In this document: piece by piece, positions 17,123 through 25,860 of the stretch
How the letters are laid out: each line of letters opens with the position of its first letter
Numbering within the stretch: the first letter of the stretch is position 1
Assembly: GCA_016788565.1 (NCBI GenBank)
Contig: JAEUSP010000090.1
Location: forward strand, 1-42,408
DNA length: 42,408 nucleotides
Source of the DNA: Chlorobiota bacterium
GTDB taxonomy: Bacteria; Bacteroidota; Ignavibacteria; OLB7
Direction of reading: 5' to 3'
Made by a program: the position numbers and the translations under genes
Notes under the pieces: generated by a model
Databases searched by the model: none
Told to the model about the DNA's origin: nothing
The model's input: the letters and a program-made list of their open reading frames with translations, nothing else

Positions 17123-18208
17123 TTACAGCAAGCTGGTGATTTTCTTCCGCCGCAGGTAATCCACCACCGCTTGCACCCGCTGGGAGTCGCCCCGGTGGCA
17201 GATCAGAAGCGCGTCGTCGGTGTCAATCACAATGACATCGCTTACCCCTACCGTGGCAATCATCTTCCCTGCGGTGCGGATGAAGCTGTTGTTGGTGTCA
17301 ATCGTGACAACATCGCCAACGATGGAGTTCCCGTTGCTGTCCTTGCGGGATAATCGGTAGGTCTCATCCCAGCTTCCAACATCGCTCCAGCCGAACTCGC
17401 ATTGGGTAACATACACCCGCTGCGATTTCTCCATGATGCCGTAGTCAATCGAGATTGGCGCGATTTGGCCGTAGATATTTTCTAACTGGTCGGCGTAGTA
17501 ATCCGAGCCGATAGCGGCATGGATGGACTCCACCTGCTCCATCAGTTCCGGCAGATACCGCTGGAATTCTTCGATGATGGTATCCACCCTCCATGCAAAC
17601 ATCCCGCTATTCCACAAAAAATCGCCGCTTTCTAAAAATTCTTGGGCGGTGGTAAGGTCTGGCTTCTCGGCAAAGGTTTTCACCGGACGCAGCCCTTGCT
17701 CAAAAAACTGGTTTGCCGAATCGGCCCGGTCCAGCCATTGGATGTAGCCGTATCCGGTCTCCGGTCGGGTGGGGGCAATGCCCAGTGTCACAAGCGACCG
17801 CATCTGCTGGGCGGCCTCGCAAGCAAGCCGCAGCTTCTGCTGGAACTCGCCAACGTTCTGAATCCAGTGGTCTGCCGGAAGCACCACCATCACCCCTTCC
17901 GGATCCTTGTCGCGAAGGATGGTTGCCGTCAGGGCAACGCATGGCGCGGTGTTTCTGCCGAACGGCTCGGCAATGATATTCTCGCGGGGGATTTGTGGGT
18001 TCTGCTGGCAAATCGCCTCCACTTGGCTGCGATTGGTGACGATAAAAATATCCTGGAACGGAACCAGCGGCTGCAACCGTGCCACCGTGTTCTGGATCAT
18101 GGTTCCATCGCCAAGAATGTGCAACAGCTGCTTTGGGTTGGCTTCACGGCTTTTTGGCCACAAACGTGAGCCAACGCCGCCAGCCATAATCACTGCGAAA
18201 ATTTTCAT
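17123..18208 (-). CDS. manC: Mannose-1-phosphate guanylyltransferase
   Basis: 361-residue nucleotidyltransferase that makes GDP-mannose from GTP and mannose-1-phosphate for surface polysaccharides. The signature MAGGVGSRLWPKSR (residues 9-22) with PKQLLHILG follows the start. Further motifs are EPFGRNTAPCVALTA, VVLPADHWI, ETGYGYIQWLD, FAEKPD, FLWNSGMFAW, SIDYGIMEKS and FGWSDVGSWD. The length matches the single-domain form: there is no C-terminal phosphomannose isomerase cupin as in AlgA/ManC fusions. It is in a minus-strand run; the gap from the alanine racemase gene is 116 bases, with no clear terminator between them. Confidence 0.94.
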   Translation of the reverse strand: MKIFAVIMAGGVGSRLWPKSREANPKQLLHILGDGTMIQNTVARLQPLVPFQDIFIVTNRSQVEAICQQNPQIPRENIIAEPFGRNTAPCVALTATILRDKDPEGVMVVLPADHWIQNVGEFQQKLRLACEAAQQMRSLVTLGIAPTRPETGYGYIQWLDRADSANQFFEQGLRPVKTFAEKPDLTTAQEFLESGDFLWNSGMFAWRVDTIIEEFQRYLPELMEQVESIHAAIGSDYYADQLENIYGQIAPISIDYGIMEKSQRVYVTQCEFGWSDVGSWDETYRLSRKDSNGNSIVGDVVTIDTNNSFIRTAGKMIATVGVSDVIVIDTDDALLICHRGDSQRVQAVVDYLRRKKITSLL

Positions 18209-18324
18209 CGGGAGGGCACGATTACTTGTTATCGGGTTGTTGAGTTAAGGATTCAGGAACGCGAAGATAAGAACAGAATGGGCCGCAACGGCACAGAGGT
18301 AGAGTTGGCCGTCATCAGCCACCC

Positions 18325-19434
18325 TTAATCGGCGGGAATGCGTGGGACCCGTGCGGAGATGTTCGTGCAAATTTCGTACGGGATCGTTCCGACGGTGTTG
18401 GCAAGTTGGTAGGCATCAATCTGGCGTTCGCCGCTGGTTCCTATCAACACCGCTTTCTCCCCGGGCTGCACCCCGGAACTCAGCCCCAAATCTATCATCA
18501 CCTCATCCATGCAAATTGTCCCGACCACCGGGAAGCTGGTGCCAGCAATCAGCACGTTCAGTTTGTTGGTCAGCGTCCGCATCAGCCCGTCGCCGTAGCC
18601 GATAGGGAGCGTGGCGATTTCCGTTTCTTGCTGGGTGAAGTACCGCCGGCCATAGCTGACCGATACCCCAGCGGGGAAACGGGTCACGTTGGCAACGTGG
18701 GTCCGAAGCTCCATCACCGGAATCAACCCACTGCTGGCTTGGCGCGATTCGGTTGGGTGATACCCGTACAGCGACAACCCGGGGCGAACCACCGAGTAGT
18801 GCGAATCGGGAAGGTTGAAAATCCCGCCACTGTTGGCCATGTGAACATCGCGGAAGCGGAACCCAGCATCGGTTGCGCGCCGAAGCGTGGAATCGAACAA
18901 CCCAAGCTGCTGCCGCGTGAAAGTGTTTTCCGGCTCGTCGCTTGTGGCAAAGTGGCTGGCAATCCCAACAATGGTGAGTTGTGGCAGCCCATTGATAAAA
19001 CGGAGCAACTCCACCGCATCATCGGGGCGAGCACCGTTGCGGGCCATGCCGGTATCAACAAACAGATGGACGTTCACCGAAGCCCCAACCGGGGTTGATT
19101 CGGCAAGTTGTGCGGCCATGCGGGCGTTACTGACGAATGCTTCCAGCCGGTGCTGGCCGTAGGCGTGCATCATTCCCGGAATCGGGGGGCCAAGCACCAC
19201 AATCGTCTCATCAATCCCTGATTGCCGCAGTTGCTCCCCTTCGGCAACATTTGCCACACCGAACAGGTCAATCCCTTCATCACGTAGCACCGGAACGCAA
19301 ATCGGGGTCGAGTGGCCGTAGCAGTTGGCTTTCACAACCCCCATCACCCGTGTTGTTGGCGGGATTGTGCGGCGGATAACGCCCAAGTTGTTCCGCAGCG
19401 CGGCGCGGCTAATCACGGCTTGCGTTCCCCCCAT
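18325..19434 (-). CDS. alr: Alanine racemase
   Basis: 369-residue fold-type III PLP enzyme that interconverts L- and D-alanine for peptidoglycan. The PLP lysine is K35 in VMGVVKANCYGHS (the family more usually reads KADAYGHG). The catalytic tyrosine is in VSVSYGRRYF and a second active-site segment is LPIGYGDGLMR; VVGTICMDEVMIDLG is the other-subunit motif. The frame is open 89 codons further upstream, but that part overlaps the DUF971 gene in another frame and lacks homology. ATG 19434 overlaps the DUF971 stop by one base (TAATG), which supports this start and translational coupling. Confidence 0.94.
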   Translation of the reverse strand: MGGTQAVISRAALRNNLGVIRRTIPPTTRVMGVVKANCYGHSTPICVPVLRDEGIDLFGVANVAEGEQLRQSGIDETIVVLGPPIPGMMHAYGQHRLEAFVSNARMAAQLAESTPVGASVNVHLFVDTGMARNGARPDDAVELLRFINGLPQLTIVGIASHFATSDEPENTFTRQQLGLFDSTLRRATDAGFRFRDVHMANSGGIFNLPDSHYSVVRPGLSLYGYHPTESRQASSGLIPVMELRTHVANVTRFPAGVSVSYGRRYFTQQETEIATLPIGYGDGLMRTLTNKLNVLIAGTSFPVVGTICMDEVMIDLGLSSGVQPGEKAVLIGTSGERQIDAYQLANTVGTIPYEICTNISARVPRIPAD

Positions 19435-19751
19435 TACTGGTTCCCCGCTGATTCTGGTTGAGCTTCCGCAAGGCGGCGAAGCAGGTCCCACGGGTACAAT
19501 CCCCATTGATGCCCATCTTCCCAGATGATCTGCAGTTGGCGGCTTCCAATCAGCACTAACTGGCGAATCGTGGTCATGGGTTGGCTTACCAGGCTTGGCC
19601 CCGTGGCCGAAATCAAGTGTGTGTTGGAACGGCAGTTTGTGCAAGGGCAATGCTGGCGAAGCGTGGCTGTGGAGAGGGTGGAGGTTGTGCCATCCTGCCA
19701 AGTGATGACAAGCAGATCGGGCAAGGGCTGCTCAAAATTCAGTGGATGCAC
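19434..19751 (-). CDS. DUF971 (GBBH-like N-terminal) domain protein
   Basis: 105 residues made almost wholly of the DUF971 domain. The Cys-rich motif LRQHCPCTNCRS lies at about residues 31-42; QLQIIWEDGHQWGLYPWDLLRRL closes the domain. The same domain forms the zinc-binding N-terminus of gamma-butyrobetaine hydroxylase; free-standing versions have been linked to Fe-S metabolism but have no settled function. The three cysteines could bind metal. Its stop codon overlaps the alr start (TAATG), so the two are made together; why is unclear. Confidence 0.88.
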   Translation of the reverse strand: MHPLNFEQPLPDLLVITWQDGTTSTLSTATLRQHCPCTNCRSNTHLISATGPSLVSQPMTTIRQLVLIGSRQLQIIWEDGHQWGLYPWDLLRRLAEAQPESAGNQ

Positions 19752-19763
19752 GCTGGTGTGGCC

Positions 19764-20135
19764 TTAAAAAATCCGTTTCCGTTCGGCTGGCTGCACCGCC
19801 ACTATTCCGATGGTTAGCAGTGAGATGGCCGCCAGCACTGCCGCGACCCCCGCCGGGTACAGTCCCGCCCCCTCGGCGAAGTAGCGGAACCCAAAATATC
19901 CCCCAATCGCAATTGAAAGAAGCAGGCAAAGCATCATCGCACGGCGTGAGCCTTTCTGCATGGATAGGCCGTTGATCAGCAACAGCAAGCCGCCAACGGC
20001 ACCAATCAGCAGTGCCACCACCGGGTCGCCTTGAATGTAGCCAACGATGCCGCCAACGATTGAAAGAAGTCCAAACAGGAGTTGATAGAGGGCTGCGGTT
20101 CTCATAAGCCGCAAAGTTACGGGAACAACCTCCAT
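19764..20135 (-). CDS. TMEM14-like small membrane protein
   Basis: 123 residues with about four hydrophobic helices: ALYQLLFGLLSIVGGIVGYI, VVALLIGAVGGLLLLINGL, AMMLCLLLSIAIGGYFGF and YPAGVAAVLAAISLLTIGIV. The Gly-rich pattern GGIVGY...GDPVVALL...YPAG is that of the TMEM14 (UPF0136) family; bacterial members have no known function. The start at 20135 has GGGGGA six bases upstream; the frame is open to 20216 but the added residues are not membrane-like, and ATG 20105 is another option. The gene lies 12 bases before the DUF971 gene, so it is probably in the same transcript. Confidence 0.75.
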   Translation of the reverse strand: MEVVPVTLRLMRTAALYQLLFGLLSIVGGIVGYIQGDPVVALLIGAVGGLLLLINGLSMQKGSRRAMMLCLLLSIAIGGYFGFRYFAEGAGLYPAGVAAVLAAISLLTIGIVAVQPAERKRIF

Positions 20136-20243
20136 TTGCGTTCCCCCAATTTTGCAACAGATGAAGCATGGGTTTGGCTCCGAAGGAATGTGTTGCGATT
20201 GCCGCTGGGGAGCCACGCTGCCAACGTGGCTGTGGGGGAGCCA

Positions 20244-20290
20244 GAGTGAGTAAGAAGAGTGAGTAAAGAGAGTGAGTAAAGTGAGTAGGG
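20244..20290. repeat. GAGTGAGTAA-type tandem repeat
   Basis: Four imperfect copies of a GTGAGTA word (AGAGTGAGTAAGA, AGAGTGAGTAAAG, AGAGTGAGTAAA, GTGAGTAGG) between folP and the TMEM14-like gene. Purine-rich; similar in style to the AGTGAAG array at 29719-29781. No gene or terminator is visible here. Confidence 0.75.
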
Positions 20291-20309
20291 AAGCAGGTGG
20301 AGTATGAGG

Positions 20310-21185
20310 CTATCCCACCGCCAAACCCGAGAGCGTTGCATGAACCGTGAAAAAATCGCGGGCGGCGCGAACGTCGTGGGCACGAATGATGGATGCCCCG
20401 TTGGCGACCGCAACGTGGTGGGCCGCCAGCGTTCCGAACAGCCGCTGGGTTGGGGGAACGCCGCCAAGTATCCGGCCAAGAAAGGCTTTCCGGGAAGCAC
20501 CCACCAGTAACGGAACCTCCAACGCCAAAAATTCACGATGCCGCCGCAGCAGCTCGCAATTTTCCTGGAACCCTTTTGCGAACCCGATTCCGCAATCGGC
20601 CACCACCTGCTGCACCCCCGCTTGCCGTGCCAGCGCAATCCGTTCGGCAAGCCATTCGGCAACGTGGGCAACAACGTCGTGGTAGTGGAAGTCGGCGGCT
20701 GGGCGGTGGTGGTGGGGGTTGTGGCCGTGCATCAGGATGTAGGGGGCGTTGGCCCGCGCCGCAACCTCCCAGATCGCGGGGTCATGCTGGCCAGCACTGA
20801 CATCGTTGATGATTGCTGCCCCAGCTTCCAGCGCGGATGCGGCAACCTGTGGCTTGATGGTGTCAATCGAGATGGTGGCATCGGGGCGTAGCTTCGCAAT
20901 CCCCGCAATCACCGGAATCACCCGCTGCAACTCTTCTTCGGTGGTTACGGCTTGGCTTCCGCTTCCGTAATCGTTTCCGGGGGGGCGGGTTGATTGGCCG
21001 CCGATATCTACGATGTCGGCTCCTTCATCCAGCAATCGCACTCCATGCTCAATCGCCGCATCGGGCCGAAGGAACATCCCGCCATCGGAAAAACTGTCGG
21101 GGGTGACGTTCACGATCCCCATCAATAATGGCACAAACCCGGCTTCCGGTTTCTGTGCATCAAGAATGCGTTGCTGGATATTCAT
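20310..21185 (-). CDS. folP: Dihydropteroate synthase
   Basis: 291 residues. It joins pABA to 6-hydroxymethyl-dihydropterin pyrophosphate to make dihydropteroate, the step after the pab pathway encoded at 8609-11455. TIM-barrel motifs in order: LLMGIVNVTPDSFSDGG, VDIGGQSTRPPG, ISIDTIKPQVA, AAIINDVSAG, DCGIGFAKGFQ, LLVGASRKAFLG and IIRAHDV. All the usual pterin, phosphate and pABA contact motifs are present and the length is normal. It begins 38 bases after the SpoIID-like gene on the same strand, so it may share a transcript with the cell-wall genes upstream. Confidence 0.95.
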   Translation of the reverse strand: MNIQQRILDAQKPEAGFVPLLMGIVNVTPDSFSDGGMFLRPDAAIEHGVRLLDEGADIVDIGGQSTRPPGNDYGSGSQAVTTEEELQRVIPVIAGIAKLRPDATISIDTIKPQVAASALEAGAAIINDVSAGQHDPAIWEVAARANAPYILMHGHNPHHHRPAADFHYHDVVAHVAEWLAERIALARQAGVQQVVADCGIGFAKGFQENCELLRRHREFLALEVPLLVGASRKAFLGRILGGVPPTQRLFGTLAAHHVAVANGASIIRAHDVRAARDFFTVHATLSGLAVG

Positions 21186-21223
21186 GGCGGTGGAAGAACG
21201 GTGTGTGGGTAGTTGCAGGTTGG

Positions 21224-22321
21224 TCAGTTCCCAGCGGCAAAACTAACGGAAGCATCAGGGAAGTAGGTTCGTAAAATTTCCGCTGCCAACCGGCCCCGTT
21301 TGGCCAGCGTCATCCCCCCGGCGCAGCACAGCCCAACCCGATGCCCAAACCCCCGCCCGCTGAACCAAAATTTCCCTTCGCGCCGCTCAATCTTTTCCAC
21401 GGTGTTGCTCAGCACCACGTTGAACCCCACCATCCGGCCAATCGCAATTTTGAAATCATCGCTGATAAACGGCGTGGGTGGGGCTTGCCGCACTACTTGC
21501 TCTACTTCCGGCGTTGCGGGTGTTGCGCGTTGCCAGCGGTTCCATTGTTCCCGCTTGCAGAAATTGCACGCCACGGCTGAGTATCCGGCTTCGTTGCTCC
21601 CCCACACTTGCTTGGGCGTTAGGGTGCTGCCGCCACAGTTTGCGGAGTAGTAGCAGGGGTAGGCTGTGCCATCGGTGGTCTTTTCAGTAAGTCGGATTTT
21701 GGCTGCTGCCGCTACGGCACGCTGCACCGTTTTGGAAGGGTGGATGTTGTCGGCACGTTGGCAGTGTGTGTTGTCGCACAGGTCAGCATCGGGTTGGTGG
21801 CGGTTGCGGTGGGCCTGCAGGTAGTTCCGTTGCAGCACCGAAAGGGCAACCAGATATTGGAACGGTTCGCCGGAAGTGCTTTCGGATGCAAGCGCGGTTG
21901 ATAGATACCGCCCCTGAGTGATGGTTGCCACAACCTGCAGTTGCTTCCCCTGCAGAGTAATCGCGGGGGTGATCGTGATGCTCCCCGCAACCTCACGTTT
22001 CCTCCCTTCCGATTGCACGATAATCCGCTCCCCTTCCACCACCACCGCCGTCGCGTTCATCGTCGCGTGCATCGTTCCCACCCGCAGCATTCCACCGCTT
22101 TCGGTTGCTGTGATTTCCGTTCGGGGCAGTCGCTTCCGTTCGGTCTTTTCTTGGGTGTTGATGGCGACGGTAACGGGAGCAGAAGAGGAAATGGTGATGC
22201 TGCGCGGCGTGGCTTGGGCAAACAGAAGCAACCGCACCGGCGGCGTTGTTTCCCGGCCCGGCGTGTTGGGGATGGCGGCGGCTGATAGCATTGCACAGCA
22301 GAGAAGGAGGGTGGCCAACAT
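21224..22321 (-). CDS. SpoIID/LytB-domain secreted protein
   Basis: 365 residues with a signal peptide (MLATLLLCCAMLSAAAIP) and a SpoIID-like domain over roughly the last 250 residues. Recognisable parts are LSTALASES (region of the catalytic Glu in SpoIID), YLVALSVLQRNYLQAH, DADLCDNTHCQ, AAAAKIRLT, PCYYSANCGGST and GRGFGHRVGLCCAGG. SpoIID is a lytic transglycosylase in sporulating Firmicutes; homologues in non-sporulating Gram-negatives are poorly studied and presumably act on glycan strands. ATG 22321 overlaps the stop of the upstream transpeptidase gene (TGATG), fixing this start; the longer open frame upstream is a shadow of that gene. Confidence 0.85.
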   Translation of the reverse strand: MLATLLLCCAMLSAAAIPNTPGRETTPPVRLLLFAQATPRSITISSSAPVTVAINTQEKTERKRLPRTEITATESGGMLRVGTMHATMNATAVVVEGERIIVQSEGRKREVAGSITITPAITLQGKQLQVVATITQGRYLSTALASESTSGEPFQYLVALSVLQRNYLQAHRNRHQPDADLCDNTHCQRADNIHPSKTVQRAVAAAAKIRLTEKTTDGTAYPCYYSANCGGSTLTPKQVWGSNEAGYSAVACNFCKREQWNRWQRATPATPEVEQVVRQAPPTPFISDDFKIAIGRMVGFNVVLSNTVEKIERREGKFWFSGRGFGHRVGLCCAGGMTLAKRGRLAAEILRTYFPDASVSFAAGN

Positions 22322-23193
22322 CACATCAGCCTCCCCAAAATATCCCCGGCGGTGATTGCGGCTTGGCTTCCGGTTGCGTCGGGTTGCAGCACCACAATGG
22401 CATAGCGTGGATGGGTTGCCGGGGCAAAACCCACAAACCAGCCAACCGTTCGCTGGCGCGTTCCGGGGGGATACACCGTCCCGGTTTTTCCGCTGATTGC
22501 AAAGTCTTTTCTCCAAGCCCCTTTTGCGGTTCCCGTTCGCACACACTCCTGCAATCCACGGTACAGCAGCCGGTAGCGTGTGCCGGAAAGTTGGAACGGC
22601 GGGGTGGCAAGCCTTCCGCGTGTGGCAAGGGTTAGCGCAAGCCGTAGCATCTGCGCCGGGGAGGTCGTGAAGGATTCGCCAAGAAGGTTCTGGTCGTCTA
22701 TCTGTGGCACGGCGGCGGGGGCAGTGGGTTCGCCGGGGAAGCGGCTTGGGCCGATCATCCCCAACCGTTGTGCGGCTTGGATCATTTCTGCATGGCTGAT
22801 CTTGGCGGCGATATGGCGAAAATAGAGGTTGCAGGAGTTGGCAAACGCGCTCACGAATTTCACCCGGCCATGCCCTTTTGCAAGCCAGCACCGGGGCAAT
22901 GCAGGGTTGGCTGAATCGTTCCCAACGCAGGTGAACTGGCGTTGTGGGGTTGCGTTCCCCCGCTGCATCCACGCAACGGCAATGGCAATTTTGAACAACG
23001 AGCCGGGGAAATATCTGCTCTGGAACGCTTCTTCGGTGTGGACCCCGCCAAGCAATCGCCCGTTGCGGGCATCGGCAATCAGCACAACCAAGCCTTCCCG
23101 CCCTTCAAGTTTTGGGAATGTGGGAATCTGCGCGCCCAGCGGAAGTGCGCCCAGGCAGCAGAGCAGTATCAGCAACCAGTAGCGATTCCCCAT
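22321..23193 (-). CDS. Small penicillin-binding transpeptidase-domain protein
   Basis: 290 residues: a signal sequence (MGNRYWLLILLCCLGALPLG) followed directly by a penicillin-binding transpeptidase domain. The motifs are SxxK as S65-L-F-K68 in YFPGSLFKIA, SxN as SCN in ANSCNLYF, and KTG in ISGKTGTVYPPG. It lacks the glycosyltransferase and the N-terminal dimerisation domains of class A and B PBPs, so it is an unusually short form. It probably cross-links or trims peptides in the periplasm. The start at 23193 puts the signal peptide at the N-terminus; the frame is open to 23268. Its stop overlaps the start of the SpoIID-like gene by one base, so the pair are translationally coupled. Confidence 0.85.
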   Translation of the reverse strand: MGNRYWLLILLCCLGALPLGAQIPTFPKLEGREGLVVLIADARNGRLLGGVHTEEAFQSRYFPGSLFKIAIAVAWMQRGNATPQRQFTCVGNDSANPALPRCWLAKGHGRVKFVSAFANSCNLYFRHIAAKISHAEMIQAAQRLGMIGPSRFPGEPTAPAAVPQIDDQNLLGESFTTSPAQMLRLALTLATRGRLATPPFQLSGTRYRLLYRGLQECVRTGTAKGAWRKDFAISGKTGTVYPPGTRQRTVGWFVGFAPATHPRYAIVVLQPDATGSQAAITAGDILGRLM

Positions 23194-23292
23194 GAAAGCA
23201 GTTGGCAGATGAGTAGATGATTTTCTCGGTTGGAGTGTGCTTGATTCTGTTGCGCGATACTCACTCACTCTGTTTTTTCTTCCCCTCTCGCC

Positions 23293-24768
23293 TCACAGCT
23301 TCACGCAAACATTCTTCAACTCACTGTAGAAATTCACCGAATGGATTCCCCCTTCGCGCCCAACTCCACTTAATTTCACGCCGCCAAACGGGGTGCGCAA
23401 ATCACGAAGGAACCAGGTGTTTACCCAAATCATCCCGGCTTCCAAGTGCCGGCCAAGCCAGTGCGCCCGCGTCAGGTGTTGGGTCCAGACCGCAGCGCAC
23501 AAGCCGTAGGGGCTGTCGTTGGCCATTGCAACGGCTTCCTCATCGCTATCGAACGGCTGGATGTGGCAAACCGGGCCAAAAATTTCTTCGCGGATGCAGC
23601 GCGCACTTTCCGGCAGCCCAGTCCAGATTGTTGGCTGAATCCACGCGCCATCGGCGTATTGCTGGCCAACATCAGGAACGCCGCCGCCGGTGATCACCGT
23701 TGCTCCTTCCTGGCGGGCAAGTTGGTAGTAGCCCAACACCTTCTCCCGATGCTCTTTGGAAATCAACGGGCCAATGGTTGTTGCCGGGTTCATCGGGTCG
23801 CCGTACTGCAAGCTCTCGGCTTCGCGTTGCAATGCCTCCACAAATCGTTCGTAGATGGGGCGTTCCACGTACACCCGCTCCGAACACAAGCAGACTTGGC
23901 CACAGTTGGCAAACGTGGAGCGTGCGGTCCCTTTCACTGCGGCATCAAAGTCGGCATCGGCAAAGATGATTGCCGGATTTTTCCCCCCAAGCTCAAATGA
24001 TAAATGCTTCACGTTGCTTGCCGCCCCCCGCATAATTGTTTGCCCGGTGCGGCTTTCGCCGGTGAAGGTGATTGCCGAGATGTCGGGGTGAAGAGTGATT
24101 GCCTCCCCTGCCGATGCCGGGCCAAAACCATGGACCACGTTGTACACGCCCGGGGGGATTCCGACTTCGTTCATTACTTCGCCAAGCAGTGTGGCGGTGG
24201 CTGGGGTTTCCTCGCTGGGTTTCACCACCACGGTGTTGCCGCAGGCAAGCGCGGGGGCAACTTTCCAGGTCATCAGCAGCAGCGGAAGATTCCAGGGGCA
24301 GATAACGCCAACAACGCCAACAGGGGAGCGGAGCGCGTAGTTCAGCGCGCCGCGTCCGTCGTCGGTATCGGTCTGGAAAGATTCGGTGGGGAGGTTCCGA
24401 ACAAGGTTTGCGAAGATTCGGAAGTTTGCCGCGCCGCGTGGAATATCCACGTTGCAGGCCCAACCAACCGGCTTGCCAGTGTCGCGGATTTCGGCAGCCA
24501 GAAACTCATCAAACCGCTCCATGATCCGGTCGGCAACCGTTGCCAGCAAGTCGCAGCGTTCCCCAACCCCCATGTTGCCCCAAGCCCCATGCAATGCTTG
24601 TTTTGCCGCTTGCACGGCGTGATCCACGTCGTCGGCATCGGCTTCGGCGACGGTGGCGATTACCCGCCCATCCACCGGGTTGATGTCGTGGAATGTTTTG
24701 CCGGTGGCAGCGTTGGTAAACTGGCCATTGATAAACAGGGGAAGATGATTCGGTTGCATCTGCGGCAT
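23293..24768 (-). CDS. Aldehyde dehydrogenase, 2-(hydroxy/amino)muconic semialdehyde type
   Basis: 491-residue NAD(P)-dependent aldehyde dehydrogenase. Motifs in order: ICPWNLPLLLMTWKVAPALACGN, VVVKPSEETP, ITFTGESRTG, the general-base motif FELGGKNPAI, the nucleophile Cys in FANCGQVCLCSERVYV, and EEIFGPV. The C-terminal RDLRTPFGGVKLSGVGREGG and FYSELKNVCVKL are typical of the 2-hydroxymuconic/2-aminomuconic semialdehyde dehydrogenase branch (DmpC/XylG/ALDH8A1). No meta-cleavage or kynurenine pathway gene is adjacent, so the true substrate stays open. ATG 24768 or 24759 could be the start. It is divergent from the mscS gene. Confidence 0.88.
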   Translation of the reverse strand: MPQMQPNHLPLFINGQFTNAATGKTFHDINPVDGRVIATVAEADADDVDHAVQAAKQALHGAWGNMGVGERCDLLATVADRIMERFDEFLAAEIRDTGKPVGWACNVDIPRGAANFRIFANLVRNLPTESFQTDTDDGRGALNYALRSPVGVVGVICPWNLPLLLMTWKVAPALACGNTVVVKPSEETPATATLLGEVMNEVGIPPGVYNVVHGFGPASAGEAITLHPDISAITFTGESRTGQTIMRGAASNVKHLSFELGGKNPAIIFADADFDAAVKGTARSTFANCGQVCLCSERVYVERPIYERFVEALQREAESLQYGDPMNPATTIGPLISKEHREKVLGYYQLARQEGATVITGGGVPDVGQQYADGAWIQPTIWTGLPESARCIREEIFGPVCHIQPFDSDEEAVAMANDSPYGLCAAVWTQHLTRAHWLGRHLEAGMIWVNTWFLRDLRTPFGGVKLSGVGREGGIHSVNFYSELKNVCVKL

Positions 24769-24970
24769 GGGAAAACAATGATTGTTGGAATGCCCTGGTG
24801 GGCAACGGCCAGCAAGATACGTGGCTTGCCAGCAAATCGAACAACGTGAACACCGCCAGCGTGTGCGGTCCGGCTTGACAGTTCCTCACAGCCACGGCTA
24901 TCCCTTCTGCAGTTTCCCCACGTATTTTCGTGCCGTTTATTTCCCGCATAGCACACTCACGCAGGATCAC

Positions 24971-25777
24971 ATGGACAGCACGCTTGTCTATCTAAAACGG
25001 ACGTTACTTGGCGAGAAGTTGGAGTTCTCGCTGTTGGATTTTGGATTGAAGTTTATTGCAGCAATTCTGGTGCTGATGATCGGCATCCTGCTGATAAAGT
25101 TGGTGATGTCGGTTGCCACCAGCGCGCTAAAACGGACGGTGCAGGACCCCACGGTGCGGCGGTACGTCAGCAGTGCGGCGCGGATCCTGTTGTGGGTGAT
25201 CTTGATCCTTGTGTTGCTTGGGGTGTTCGGCATCGAAACAACATCGCTGGTGACGGTGTTGGGGGCGGCGGGGCTTGCGATTGGCTTGGCGTTGCAGGGG
25301 TCGCTCTCCAATTTCGCTGCCGGCTTCATGCTCCTGATGTTTCGCCCGTTCAAAGCTGGCGATGAAGTGGAGGTTAGCGGCGTAACCGGAACAGTGATCG
25401 AGATCGGCATTTTTTCCACCATTATTGATATGCCCGATAACGTCCGCGCTTTTGTTCCGAACAGCACCATTTTCAGCGGGGTTATCAGAAACCGAAGCGT
25501 GCATGAATATGTGCGGATTGAGCTAACCGTCACCGTCGGCGAAGATGTTGAAATTACCCGCGCCCAGCAGTTAATTCAGCGGCTGTTTATCACCAACGAT
25601 CAAATCCTAGAAATTCCCCGCCCCGATGTTCAAGTGGAGCAGGGGGATAGCTCGGGCGTGAAGCTGGCAATTCACTGCTACGCACGGCTGCGCGACGCAG
25701 TCGCTGTGCGGACATCCCTGATTAAACAAATCCGCGAACAATTACGCGCCGAAGAAATTAAAGTGCTGAAAGGGTGA
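24971..25777 (+). CDS. mscS: Small-conductance mechanosensitive channel (MscS family)
   Basis: 268 residues. Three membrane helices fill the first half (FIAAILVLMIGILLIKLVM; ILLWVILILVLLGVFGI; the pore helix GLAIGLALQGSLSNFAAG). The beta domain follows (MLLMFRPFKAGDEVEVSGV, GTVIEIGIFSTII, FVPNSTIF) and then the C-terminal alpha/beta part. Length and motif order match E. coli MscS. It opens on membrane tension to release solutes after osmotic downshock. ATG 24971 has AGGA five bases upstream; the longer frame from 24782 lies in the divergent promoter region and is not supported. Confidence 0.93.
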   Translation: MDSTLVYLKRTLLGEKLEFSLLDFGLKFIAAILVLMIGILLIKLVMSVATSALKRTVQDPTVRRYVSSAARILLWVILILVLLGVFGIETTSLVTVLGAAGLAIGLALQGSLSNFAAGFMLLMFRPFKAGDEVEVSGVTGTVIEIGIFSTIIDMPDNVRAFVPNSTIFSGVIRNRSVHEYVRIELTVTVGEDVEITRAQQLIQRLFITNDQILEIPRPDVQVEQGDSSGVKLAIHCYARLRDAVAVRTSLIKQIREQLRAEEIKVLKG

Positions 25778-25860
25778 GAACCGAATACGGCGTTGCAAAC
25801 AACGTTGCCAATCGCATATTTTCAAACCTGTTGAACTCACAACTCACTTTCCCGAACACC

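Noticed and set aside
22322..22972. N-terminal extension of the SpoIID-like frame
   Set aside because: It overlaps the transpeptidase gene, is rich in Arg/Pro without homology, and the TGATG start at 22321 followed by a signal peptide is far better.
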